A stretch of DNA of 64,000 bases, taken from NCBI GenBank assembly GCA_015060865.1, contig SUXS01000003.1:62001-126000 (forward strand), in the 5' to 3' direction. Positions 1 to 7,377 of this stretch are shown here, piece by piece. The translations under genes and the position numbers were made by a program. Source of the DNA: Bacteroidales bacterium (GTDB lineage Bacteria > Bacteroidota > Bacteroidia > Bacteroidales > Bacteroidaceae). Position 1 is the stretch's first letter. Every line of letters begins with the position of its first letter. The notes beneath the pieces were generated by a model. That model did not search any database and was not told the origin of the DNA. It was given only the letters and a program-made list of their open reading frames with translations.

Positions 1-1259
1 TGACGTTTATAGGACAGTTGCTACTGGTATTCCTACTCTTAGCAGCTTTCGTAATCTATCTATGGATATATAGAAACAACTACCTGACAGAACAGGGCAA
101 ACTGCTATTCCTGGTAGCCCAGCTGATCATATTCCCCTTAACGGCCTCATGGATGGTAGCAAGGGGGCAGGCACTGATGATCATCCCCTTTGCCATGGTG
201 CCAGTGATGACCAATATCTTCCTCGATGCGCGTACGGCCTTTATGACCCACACAGTCATCACACTGATAGTCTCGCTTATCGTGCCCGAGCCATTCATCT
301 TTGTGTTGGTACAACTCACGGCAGGCATTGCCGCCATCTATTCACTCACAGAGCTCACCGAGCGTATACAAATCTTCCGCGTAGCCCTTGTAGTAGCAGT
401 CAGTTACTGTCTCGTATTCTTTGGCTACGAACTCATCACAAAGAGCACATTCTCTCTGTTTAACAAGAGCATGTACGTACAGTTTCTCCTCAATGGCGTA
501 CTATTGCTCTTCACCTACCCACTGATGTTACTCTATGAGAAGATATTCCACTTCACTTCCGACGTAACACTCGTAGAGCTCTCAAACACCAACAATAAGC
601 TGTTGCGTATGCTTTCGGAAAATGCTCCGGGAACCTTCATGCATGCCATGCAGGTGTCAAATCTTGCAGCTGCAGCAGCTAATAAGGTGGGGGCAAGCAG
701 TCTGCTGGTGCGCACAGGAGCCTTATACCACGACATAGGGAAGTTGGAAAACCCGGTCTTCTTCACCGAGAACCAGGGGGGGGCCAATCCGCATTCATGT
801 CTGCCCTATGAGCAAAGTGCCAAAATCATCATTGATCACGTAAACAATGGCGTGAAATTGGCCGAGAAGCACCATCTACCGGATGCTATCAAGGACTTTA
901 TCACCACCCATCACGGCATGAGCAAGGCCAAATACTTCTACATATCGTACAAGAACGAACATCCCAATGAAGAAGTGGATGAGAGCCTGTTCACCTATCC
1001 GGGACCTGAGCCATACACCATGGAGACCGCCATATTGATGATGGCCGATGCCGTAGAGGCTGCATCGCGCAGCCTACCTGAATATACAGAAGAGAGCATC
1101 AATGCACTTGTAGACCGTATCATAGACGGACAAGTGCAGGAGGGACATTTCCAGCACTGTCCGATAACCTTCAAGGATATCAATGATATAAAAACCACCT
1201 TCAAGGAAAAACTCCGCACGGTATATCATACCCGTATCAGCTACCCAAGTCTCAAATGA
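1..1259 (+). CDS. 7TM-HD family (PgpH-like) cyclic-di-AMP phosphodiesterase, 5' truncated by window edge
   Basis: The frame is open to the left edge, so only the C-terminal ~418 residues are present; family members run to roughly 700. The visible part has about five hydrophobic segments over the first ~180 residues, then a cytoplasmic HD domain. The HD pair lies at nt 729-734 in the motif LYHDIGKL, with an upstream histidine in FMHAMQVS and downstream HH in TTHHGMSK and MADAVEAASR, as expected for a dinuclear metal phosphohydrolase. In the PgpH family this domain hydrolyses c-di-AMP at the inner membrane. That substrate is inferred from family membership. The gene converges on the S41 protease gene with only 35 nt between them. 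The first in-window start-like codon (TTG at 18) is not a real start. Confidence 0.85.
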   Translation, partial: TFIGQLLLVFLLLAAFVIYLWIYRNNYLTEQGKLLFLVAQLIIFPLTASWMVARGQALMIIPFAMVPVMTNIFLDARTAFMTHTVITLIVSLIVPEPFIFVLVQLTAGIAAIYSLTELTERIQIFRVALVVAVSYCLVFFGYELITKSTFSLFNKSMYVQFLLNGVLLLFTYPLMLLYEKIFHFTSDVTLVELSNTNNKLLRMLSENAPGTFMHAMQVSNLAAAAANKVGASSLLVRTGALYHDIGKLENPVFFTENQGGANPHSCLPYEQSAKIIIDHVNNGVKLAEKHHLPDAIKDFITTHHGMSKAKYFYISYKNEHPNEEVDESLFTYPGPEPYTMETAILMMADAVEAASRSLPEYTEESINALVDRIIDGQVQEGHFQHCPITFKDINDIKTTFKEKLRTVYHTRISYPSLK

Positions 1260-1294
1260 GCAGTTGAGCACACGCCACTACAGTATTTGATGCA

Positions 1295-2962
1295 TCAACG
1301 GATGGCAGGAGCAAAGATGGCTGCATACGCAGTAGGGTCAGCCAGCAACTTACGCGCTTGGGCAACAGTTGTATCCTCCTTGAGAGCCTGGATGATGCTT
1401 CCACGCTGATAATAGTAACGCTTGATGATCTCGTCGGCAAGGAGCAGCTTAATGTCATCCTTGAAATACTCGAAATCCCGATCGAGATCATGATTAAGCT
1501 TCTTCTCCAAAGCCTCAAACTCGGCTGAAGCATCTTTCATGTACCCCTCAAAGGAAGCGACCTCCTTCAAAGCCTTTAAGGCCTTCTCACTCTGCCTGTC
1601 ATAGGTGAAGCCTGAAGCCTTTACAGCTTCTTTGAAAGCAAGATAGGTAGAATCGGATATGGCAAACTCCGAAGCAGGAGCGATGGTCGGATGGCAATGC
1701 GCATAGTCAGTCGCAAAATCAAACAGTACATTATTATTGGCTAAATAGTAAAGCAGGTTGGGAAGTTTCTCGTTCTTGATCTCCACATCAGGGGTGATAC
1801 CTCCTCCATCACGTACCTCACGCCCACCCACTGTACGATATACGTTGGTAAGGCTATCAGGGATACGCTCCACACTCCCGTCTTCGGCACGGCGGGCATA
1901 ATCAATGGCCTGCACACAGCGCCCTGCTGGAGTATAATATTTGGAGGTAGTAACCTTGAGCGAAGAGTTGTAAGGCAGATCACGTACCACCTGCACGAGC
2001 CCCTTTCCATAGGTACGCCGCCCCATGATAACTGCACGGTCAAGATCCTGCAACGCACCCGCCACGATTTCTGATGATGAAGCCGATTGTCCGTCTACAA
2101 GCACCACTAAGGGTATCTCTGTATCCAATGGCTCGCGCTTGGTCTTAAATGATGAGGTGGCCTGCCGTATCTTGCCTTTTGTAGAGACCACTTCCACGCC
2201 CTTGGGGACAAACATATTGACGATGTCTACCGCCTCAGCCATAGACCCTCCTCCATTGCCACGAAGGTCAAGGATCAGATGCTTGGCACCCTGATTCTTG
2301 AGGTCAATGACAGCCATACGCACCTCACGAGCACACTTTTCGGTAAAGCTACTCAGGATGACATAGCCTGTACCGTCTTCAAACAACGTATAATAAGGAA
2401 CCGGTGGCAAGGCAATATTCGCACGGGTAATCTTAGTCTCAATGACATCACCAGTAGTAGGGCGCTGAACACGTATGGAAAAGGTGGTGTTAGGTTCGCC
2501 ACGCAGCTTATTACTTACCGTGCTCACATCGACCCCCTTGAGGTCCTCACCATCGATGGAAAGAAGCACATCACCGGCACGAAGTCCAGCATTGAGTGCC
2601 GGCATACCTTCATAGGGTTCTGCAACAACTACGCGGTCATACTTATCGTGATAGCGTATGATGGCTCCTACACCTGCATACTTTCCGGTAAGCATCATTT
2701 TCAAGTCCTCTTCCTCCTCTTCTGGATAGTATATGGTGTATGGGTCAAGACCGGAGACCATAGCCTGGACCCCTTCTTCAATGACCTTCTCCACATCTAC
2801 GGTGTCAACATAAAATAGGTCGAGTTCACGAAATACGGCGTTGAAGATTTCAAGTTGCTTGGCAATCTGTAAATTACGGTTGTCGCCCTTGAAACTGACT
2901 AGGGCAAGGCAAATCACAGGGATGACCAGAAGCCATAAAAGGCGCTTGTTAAGGTGTTTCAT
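1295..2962 (-). CDS. S41 family C-terminal processing peptidase with PDZ domain
   Basis: A periplasmic or membrane-anchored serine protease of the tail-specific (CtpA/Prc) type. An N-terminal signal or anchor (about residues 6-26, LLWLLVIPVICLALVS) is followed by a PDZ domain (about residues 98-175). The S41 catalytic domain has the Ser motif GQSASSSE and the Lys motif YGKG about 25 residues further on, which supply the Ser-Lys dyad. A basic C-terminal tail of ~100 residues follows. I chose ATG 2962 because it begins directly with the Lys-rich n-region; an in-frame ATG 15 nt upstream (2977) is possible. A good Bacteroidota promoter sits at 2995-3025, overlapping the end of the upstream kinase gene, so this gene can be transcribed on its own. 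The substrate is unknown. Confidence 0.92.
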   Translation of the reverse strand: MKHLNKRLLWLLVIPVICLALVSFKGDNRNLQIAKQLEIFNAVFRELDLFYVDTVDVEKVIEEGVQAMVSGLDPYTIYYPEEEEEDLKMMLTGKYAGVGAIIRYHDKYDRVVVAEPYEGMPALNAGLRAGDVLLSIDGEDLKGVDVSTVSNKLRGEPNTTFSIRVQRPTTGDVIETKITRANIALPPVPYYTLFEDGTGYVILSSFTEKCAREVRMAVIDLKNQGAKHLILDLRGNGGGSMAEAVDIVNMFVPKGVEVVSTKGKIRQATSSFKTKREPLDTEIPLVVLVDGQSASSSEIVAGALQDLDRAVIMGRRTYGKGLVQVVRDLPYNSSLKVTTSKYYTPAGRCVQAIDYARRAEDGSVERIPDSLTNVYRTVGGREVRDGGGITPDVEIKNEKLPNLLYYLANNNVLFDFATDYAHCHPTIAPASEFAISDSTYLAFKEAVKASGFTYDRQSEKALKALKEVASFEGYMKDASAEFEALEKKLNHDLDRDFEYFKDDIKLLLADEIIKRYYYQRGSIIQALKEDTTVAQARKLLADPTAYAAIFAPAIR

Positions 2963-2994
2963 TTTCCTATATGACATCTAAAGATACAATACTG

Positions 2995-3025
2995 CAAAGA
3001 TAGCTACAACAAAACTATGCTCCAA
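2995..3025 (-). promoter_or_regulatory. Bacteroidota-type promoter for the S41 protease gene
   Basis: On the minus strand a TTG (3025-3023) is separated by 20 nt from TATCTTTG (3002-2995), matching the -33/-7 consensus. The predicted transcript starts near 2990, about 28 nt before the chosen ATG. The -33 element lies inside the tail of the upstream kinase gene. Confidence 0.6.
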
Positions 3026-4001
3026 CTATTCGGTCGATATTTAACTTAATTTCATCCCAAGCGCCATCGGGAAGTTCTGAGCCTATCGCCTGTATCACAT
3101 AGCCTGCAAGAAGAGCCCCTATCTGGGCGCATTGCTGCAAATTGTAGTCGCGCATCAAACCATACATGACGCCTGCAGCATAAAAATCACCAGCCGCCGT
3201 AGTGTCCAGTACCTTTGCTACTGGCCACGCCTCAGCCAACACCTTCTCACTACCACGAGCCACATATGAGCCCTGCGCTCCTATTTTCACAATGGCCACC
3301 TCACACAACGAACTCAGGTGTTCAAGGGCAACCTCCGGCTCAGTACCGGCAAATGCCTTTGCCTCCTCCTCGTTGGCAAAAACCACATCAATATATTGGG
3401 ATACCAACTGGGTGAAGAAGTCATGATCGGCAGCAACGATGTTATAGCTTGCCAGATCAAGACATATCTTGAGGCCCTCCTGTTTGGCCAATTCGATGGC
3501 ACGGAGGATAAGTTCGTGATTCTGTACCAGATATCCCTCAACATAGAGATAATCATAACCGGCAAACATCTCAGCACAGAGGTCCTCACCTCTCATCATG
3601 GCTGCAGCCCCCAGATAGGTAGCAAAAGTGCGCTCACCATCAGGAGAGATAAACGTGTAGGCTATGCCAGACTGCTCTGCCAGACGGGAAAGAAGCGGAG
3701 AGATGCCCTTAGCCGTACAATTGCAGGCAAAGAACTCCCCAGTCTCATCTGCACCGATGGTACCTATGAAACCTGGCCGTGCCCCTAGATTCGCCAAAGC
3801 GAGCATGGTGTTCCCTGCAGATCCACCTGTAGCCTTATGCACATCAAGTGCCGCAAATCGTTGCTGTATACGGTGCTGTTCTTCGTCGCCTATCAAAGTC
3901 ATGCTTCCCTTGGGTAGTCCGAACTCTTCGAGCAAGCTATCGTCCTGCAATGTCACCAATGCATCTACCAATGCATTTCCTATACCTATAATTCTTTTCA
4001 T
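3015..4001 (-). CDS. PfkB family carbohydrate/adenosine kinase
   Basis: A cytoplasmic ribokinase-fold kinase of 328 residues. The N-terminal GIGNALVD and GGSAGNT motifs form the sugar-binding part of the fold. The C-terminal signature reads DTTAAGDFYAAG, where the usual GAGD is AAGD; the catalytic aspartate is kept. This pattern is common in the adenosine-kinase-like group of Bacteroidota, so adenosine or a related nucleoside is the likeliest substrate, but the exact one cannot be read from sequence. I chose ATG 4001 (MKRIIGIG) because the upstream in-frame extension reads through the promoter region and is not conserved-looking. A TATCTTTG -7 element lies at 4045-4038, back-to-back with the tRNA-Asn promoter. 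Confidence 0.85.
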   Translation of the reverse strand: MKRIIGIGNALVDALVTLQDDSLLEEFGLPKGSMTLIGDEEQHRIQQRFAALDVHKATGGSAGNTMLALANLGARPGFIGTIGADETGEFFACNCTAKGISPLLSRLAEQSGIAYTFISPDGERTFATYLGAAAMMRGEDLCAEMFAGYDYLYVEGYLVQNHELILRAIELAKQEGLKICLDLASYNIVAADHDFFTQLVSQYIDVVFANEEEAKAFAGTEPEVALEHLSSLCEVAIVKIGAQGSYVARGSEKVLAEAWPVAKVLDTTAAGDFYAAGVMYGLMRDYNLQQCAQIGALLAGYVIQAIGSELPDGAWDEIKLNIDRIVGA

Positions 4002-4037
4002 ACCGTTAATTTCTGACTGTTTTTGCAAAATTTTCGA

Positions 4038-4045
4038 CAAAGATA
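4038..4045 (-). promoter_or_regulatory. Putative -7 element for the PfkB kinase gene
   Basis: TATCTTTG on the minus strand fits TAnnTTTG about 37 nt before the kinase start. I see no convincing -33 TTG at the right spacing. It overlaps the spacer of the divergent tRNA-Asn promoter, so the two promoters may interfere. Confidence 0.35.
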
Positions 4046-4076
4046 TTGTATATTTCAAAATATCCTATTACTTTTG
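4046..4076 (+). promoter_or_regulatory. Promoter of the tRNA-Asn pair
   Basis: TTG at 4046-4048, a 20-nt spacer, then TACTTTTG at 4069-4076. The sequence that follows (CACCGCAATTGAG) is identical to that after the tRNA-Pro promoter at 18314-18321, so it may be a conserved stable-RNA initiation region. The first tRNA begins 78 nt downstream of the -7 box. Confidence 0.65.
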
Positions 4077-4153
4077 CACCGCAATTGAGAGAAAAAGGCA
4101 AAAAAACTTTTCACCAACAAAGTTCTGTAGCCTTCTCAAGCAAGTAAAAGTAT

Positions 4154-4227
4154 TCTTCGTTAGCTCAGTTGGTTAGAGCATCTGACTGTTAATCAGAGGG
4201 TCCTTGGTTCAAGTCCAAGACGAAGAG
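4154..4227 (+). tRNA. tRNA-Asn (GTT), copy 1
   Basis: A 74-nt cloverleaf. The acceptor stem TCTTCGT (4154-4160) pairs with ACGAAGA (4220-4226), and the discriminator is G. The anticodon loop CTGTTAA gives anticodon GTT. The T-loop motif GGTTCAAGTCC is present. CCA is not encoded. It forms a pair with the identical copy 97 nt downstream. Confidence 0.97.
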
Positions 4228-4250
4228 CGGATTTTTAAGGGTTAGTTAAT

Positions 4251-4324
4251 TCTTCGTTAGCTCAGTTGGTTAGAGCATCTGACTGTTAATCAGAGGGTCC
4301 TTGGTTCAAGTCCAAGACGAAGAG
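4251..4324 (+). tRNA. tRNA-Asn (GTT), copy 2
   Basis: A base-for-base duplicate of the first tRNA-Asn, separated from it by 23 nt of AT-rich spacer. The two are probably processed from one transcript, which ends at the palindrome just downstream. Confidence 0.97.
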
Positions 4325-4327
4325 CAG

Positions 4328-4351
4328 AAGGGTTCGCCATGGCGAACCCTT
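4328..4351 (+). terminator. Palindromic terminator after the tRNA-Asn pair
   Basis: A perfect 24-nt palindrome built on GGGTTCGCC / GGCGAACCC, followed by TTCTGTAT. It lies three nucleotides after the second tRNA and upstream of the next promoter, which is where a terminator is expected. Confidence 0.7.
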
Positions 4352-4377
4352 TCTGTATATAAATATCCACCATTCCA

Positions 4378-4408
4378 TTGCGTCATTGAAGATTATTGTG
4401 TATCTTCG
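4378..4408 (+). promoter_or_regulatory. Promoter of lpdA
   Basis: TTG at 4378-4380, a 20-nt spacer and TATCTTCG at 4401-4408, one base from the TAnnTTTG consensus. The predicted leader is about 20 nt before ATG 4433. Confidence 0.55.
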
Positions 4409-4432
4409 CGGTGAATAATAATCTGATACCCT

Positions 4433-5797
4433 ATGTTTGACATTGCAATTATTGGAGGCGGCCCTGCTGGATATATAGCCGCAGAGAAAGCTGGTAAGAA
4501 TGGTCTGAAAGTGATTCTTTTTGAAAAGAAAGATTTGGGAGGAGTATGCCTCAACGAAGGATGTATCCCCACAAAGACCCTACTGTATAGCGCCAAGCTT
4601 TACGACAACGCGCGCAAGAGCGAGAAGTATGGAGTACGCACCGAGAATGTAGAACTCGACTACAAGAAGATGTTCGACCGCAAGACCAAAGTCATCCGCA
4701 AATTAGTAGCAGGTGTCGGTCTGAAGATGAAGAATGCCAATGTATTAATTGTAAAGGGTGAGGCTACCATCCAAGGGAAGAACGCGGAGAACGCAATAGT
4801 CATCGCTGCCAACGAAGAAAAATACGAGGCACGCAACCTGCTGATATGTACAGGTTCCGAGACTTTTATACCTCCTATCGCCGGGCTTGACCTTAGCACT
4901 AATGATACCCTTGTCACCAATAGAGAGATTTTGGCCCTAAAGGAGATGCCCGAAAGCCTGGTTATCATTGGAGGAGGTGTTATTGGCATGGAATTCGCCT
5001 CGCTGTATAACAGCTTGGGGAGCGAGGTGCATGTAGTGGAGATGATGCCCGAGATATTGGGAGCGCTGGATACGGAGATTAGCGCCATGCTTCGTGCACA
5101 ATATACAAAGAAGGGAGTACGGTTCCATCTCTCTTGCAAAGTGACCAAGGTAGAGGGCAATCAGGTGACATTCATCACTTCTGATGGTGAAGAGCGGGCC
5201 ATCTCAGGCTCCAGAATACTGGTTTCAGTAGGGCGTAGGCCCATCACTTTCGGATTTGGGCTGGAGACTCTAGGAGTAGAATTGTACCGCGGAGGCATAA
5301 AAGTGGATGAAAAAATGTGTACCAACGTTCCTGGAGTATATGCAGCAGGGGATGTGACAGGATTCTCTCTCTTGGCGCATACCGCTGTCAGGGAGGCCGA
5401 AGTGGTAATCAACAATCTGTGCGGCACAAATGACACGATGCACTACAACGCCATACCAGGAATCGTATATACCAATCCTGAGGTTGCAGGCGTAGGACTT
5501 ACCGAGGCCGAGGCCCTGGCACAGGGTTTAGAGGTTGACATCGCCAAGTTGCCGATGGCCTATGCTGGACGTTTCGTTGCAGAGAACGAGGGAGGCGAAG
5601 GCGTATGCAAGGTCGTGCTCGACCGTCTCTCACACCGTGTGCTCGGTGTGCATATGTTAGGAAATCCTTGTAGTGAGATTATTTATGGAGCCTGTATAGC
5701 CATAGAGCAAGGAATGACTATTGACCAACTGGAACGTGTAGTATTCCCCCACCCCACAGTTTCAGAAATAGTGAAGGAATGTATTGCGACAATATAG
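4433..5797 (+). CDS. lpdA: Dihydrolipoyl dehydrogenase (E3)
   Basis: A cytoplasmic FAD/NAD flavoenzyme of 454 residues that reoxidises dihydrolipoamide in 2-oxoacid dehydrogenase or glycine cleavage complexes. The FAD-binding GGGPAGY motif is at residues 8-14, and the redox-active disulfide sits in GGVCLNEGCIPTK (Cys-x4-Cys). An NAD-binding GGGVIGMEFAS is near residue 180, and the C-terminal HPTVSE supplies the active-site His-Glu pair. Length and motif order are normal. It stands alone with its own promoter, with no E1 or E2 genes beside it. I cannot tell which complex it serves. Confidence 0.95.
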   Translation: MFDIAIIGGGPAGYIAAEKAGKNGLKVILFEKKDLGGVCLNEGCIPTKTLLYSAKLYDNARKSEKYGVRTENVELDYKKMFDRKTKVIRKLVAGVGLKMKNANVLIVKGEATIQGKNAENAIVIAANEEKYEARNLLICTGSETFIPPIAGLDLSTNDTLVTNREILALKEMPESLVIIGGGVIGMEFASLYNSLGSEVHVVEMMPEILGALDTEISAMLRAQYTKKGVRFHLSCKVTKVEGNQVTFITSDGEERAISGSRILVSVGRRPITFGFGLETLGVELYRGGIKVDEKMCTNVPGVYAAGDVTGFSLLAHTAVREAEVVINNLCGTNDTMHYNAIPGIVYTNPEVAGVGLTEAEALAQGLEVDIAKLPMAYAGRFVAENEGGEGVCKVVLDRLSHRVLGVHMLGNPCSEIIYGACIAIEQGMTIDQLERVVFPHPTVSEIVKECIATI

Positions 5798-5810
5798 TTT
5801 ATACGGACGA

Positions 5811-5840
5811 TTGTCATGTAAAATAAAATATGTATTTTTG
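5811..5840 (+). promoter_or_regulatory. Promoter of the two-gene outer-membrane barrel operon
   Basis: TTG at 5811-5813, a 19-nt spacer and TATTTTTG at 5833-5840. The predicted leader is about 60 nt before ATG 5908. Confidence 0.55.
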
Positions 5841-5907
5841 CAGTGTCTTTCAGGAAGACGCTATCATACTTTTTAACCTTGTAAAAAACTACATGCCATA
5901 CTGGACT

Positions 5908-6654
5908 ATGAAAAAAGGCAGACATCTACTGATGACAATGGTGACGTTGTGCTTGGCGACTACCGCCCATGCCCAATTCTGTTGGGGCATTAAGGGAGGG
6001 GTAAACTTAGTAGACAATAGCCTATATGTCGTTCAGAATATGGTGGATAAGGATCATCTCTTCAGCACAAACAGCTATTCAGGATTCCATATAGGTCTTA
6101 AGACTGAGGCACGTATCCCTGGCATCGGATTAGGAATGGAGGTAGCCACCTACTATTCCCTAAAGGGCATGGCACTCAGTGACCGTGAGACATTCATGCT
6201 GAATAGTTTCCAGATTCCATTGAATATCAAGTATAGCTTTGGACTGGGTTATGACGCAAACATATTCGTCGCTATCGGACCAGAGTTTGAACTCAACATA
6301 GGTGAAACCGACATGCTGATCAACAATCTGAGCATCGAGGGATATAATGACAAGACAGCCATGTATGTTCTTGACAAGACTATGCTTAGCTTCAATCTCG
6401 GGATAGGTGTAACTATACTTGAGCAGTATCAAGTAGGTGTCAACTATCATTTCCCTTGGGGAAAGGTGGGAAACTTCGAGATGGTAGACCTTGAGGAGAT
6501 AGCTGATGACATAGAAAAGGGCGAAAGCCTAAATGAAGGAAATGTGACCATAGAAGATGTGTTATGGCTGAATGAAAAAGCAGCCCAATTACAGCGCTTC
6601 TCTGACAAGATCAAGTCTGGTGCTTGGCAAATCTCAGTAGCTTATCTATTCTAA
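5908..6654 (+). CDS. Outer-membrane beta-barrel protein (PorT-like fold)
   Basis: A protein of 248 residues with a clear signal peptide ending at AHA-Q (about residue 21). The mature chain has alternating polar and aromatic strands such as WGIKGGVNL and YSGFHIGLKTEA, and it ends in aromatic VAYLF, as in small Bacteroidota barrel proteins (PF13568 type). A helical, charged insert (EEIADDIEKGESLNEG) lies before the last strand. Start ATG 5908 is chosen because it gives a standard MKKGR n-region and sits downstream of the promoter. It is followed 23 nt later by a second barrel gene, so the two are probably an operon. The role is unknown. Confidence 0.75.
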   Translation: MKKGRHLLMTMVTLCLATTAHAQFCWGIKGGVNLVDNSLYVVQNMVDKDHLFSTNSYSGFHIGLKTEARIPGIGLGMEVATYYSLKGMALSDRETFMLNSFQIPLNIKYSFGLGYDANIFVAIGPEFELNIGETDMLINNLSIEGYNDKTAMYVLDKTMLSFNLGIGVTILEQYQVGVNYHFPWGKVGNFEMVDLEEIADDIEKGESLNEGNVTIEDVLWLNEKAAQLQRFSDKIKSGAWQISVAYLF

Positions 6655-6677
6655 CATTATAAAATGACATTAAGAAG

Positions 6678-7262
6678 ATGAAAAAAATTATCGTAGCTAG
6701 CTTATTGCTGTTATTCCCACTCATTTCAATGAATGCAAGAGTGAATTGGGGAGTAAAAGGTGGATTAAATGTGGCCAATTCGTTCTCAGCAAATAACGTA
6801 TTTTCTTCCGACGGTTATACAGGTTTCTTTATTGGCCCTAAGATGGATTGGGATCTGGGAAAAAACTTCTCTCTCAATGGCTCATTCATCTATTCGCAAA
6901 GCGGCATGAAGTTTAACAACACAAACGAGAAGGTAGACCTGAACTCCCTGCTCATCCCCATAAACGCATCGGTTAGACTCTTGGGCACAGACAAGTTCGG
7001 CTTGTTCGTGGAATTTGGTCCTCAGTACAACTTCAATTTAGGGCAGAAGCGTCGTGAATTAAAAGATAAGGAATTGAATTTCAATAACTCGAGCTTCAGT
7101 TTGAATGCCGGATTAACCTTGCATCTGTTCAATCATCTCCAGATAGGAGCCAATTACAACTGCCCCTTCGGAAAAACGAGTGAATTTGTGATATCAGACA
7201 CAGCAAGTAGCGAAGCCTATAAGATACACACGCTGCAGATTTCGGCAACAGTAATGTTCTGA
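6678..7262 (+). CDS. Outer-membrane beta-barrel protein (PorT-like fold), paralogue of the upstream gene
   Basis: A protein of 194 residues with signal peptide MKKIIVAS...SMNA. The mature part begins RVNWGVKGGLNVANS, echoing WGIKGGVNL in the upstream protein, so the two are paralogues. The chain ends SATVMF, a barrel-type C-terminus. It is shorter than its neighbour and lacks the helical insert. A strong hairpin follows the stop codon, closing the operon. Function is unknown. Confidence 0.72.
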   Translation: MKKIIVASLLLLFPLISMNARVNWGVKGGLNVANSFSANNVFSSDGYTGFFIGPKMDWDLGKNFSLNGSFIYSQSGMKFNNTNEKVDLNSLLIPINASVRLLGTDKFGLFVEFGPQYNFNLGQKRRELKDKELNFNNSSFSLNAGLTLHLFNHLQIGANYNCPFGKTSEFVISDTASSEAYKIHTLQISATVMF

Positions 7263-7292
7263 TGGCCTTCAAGCCTCTGCATTCGGTTCTTG

Positions 7293-7326
7293 ATACCGGA
7301 GTATCATGCCTTTGATACTCCGGTAT
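7293..7326 (+). terminator. Hairpin terminator after the barrel operon
   Basis: A 13-bp perfect stem (ATACCGGAGTATC with its complement) and an 8-nt loop, followed by an AT-rich tail. It lies between the barrel operon and priA. Confidence 0.65.
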
Positions 7327-7377
7327 TAAATTAAAGGATATAAACCCAGAGCCTGGAGCGTTTCATAAGGATAGATT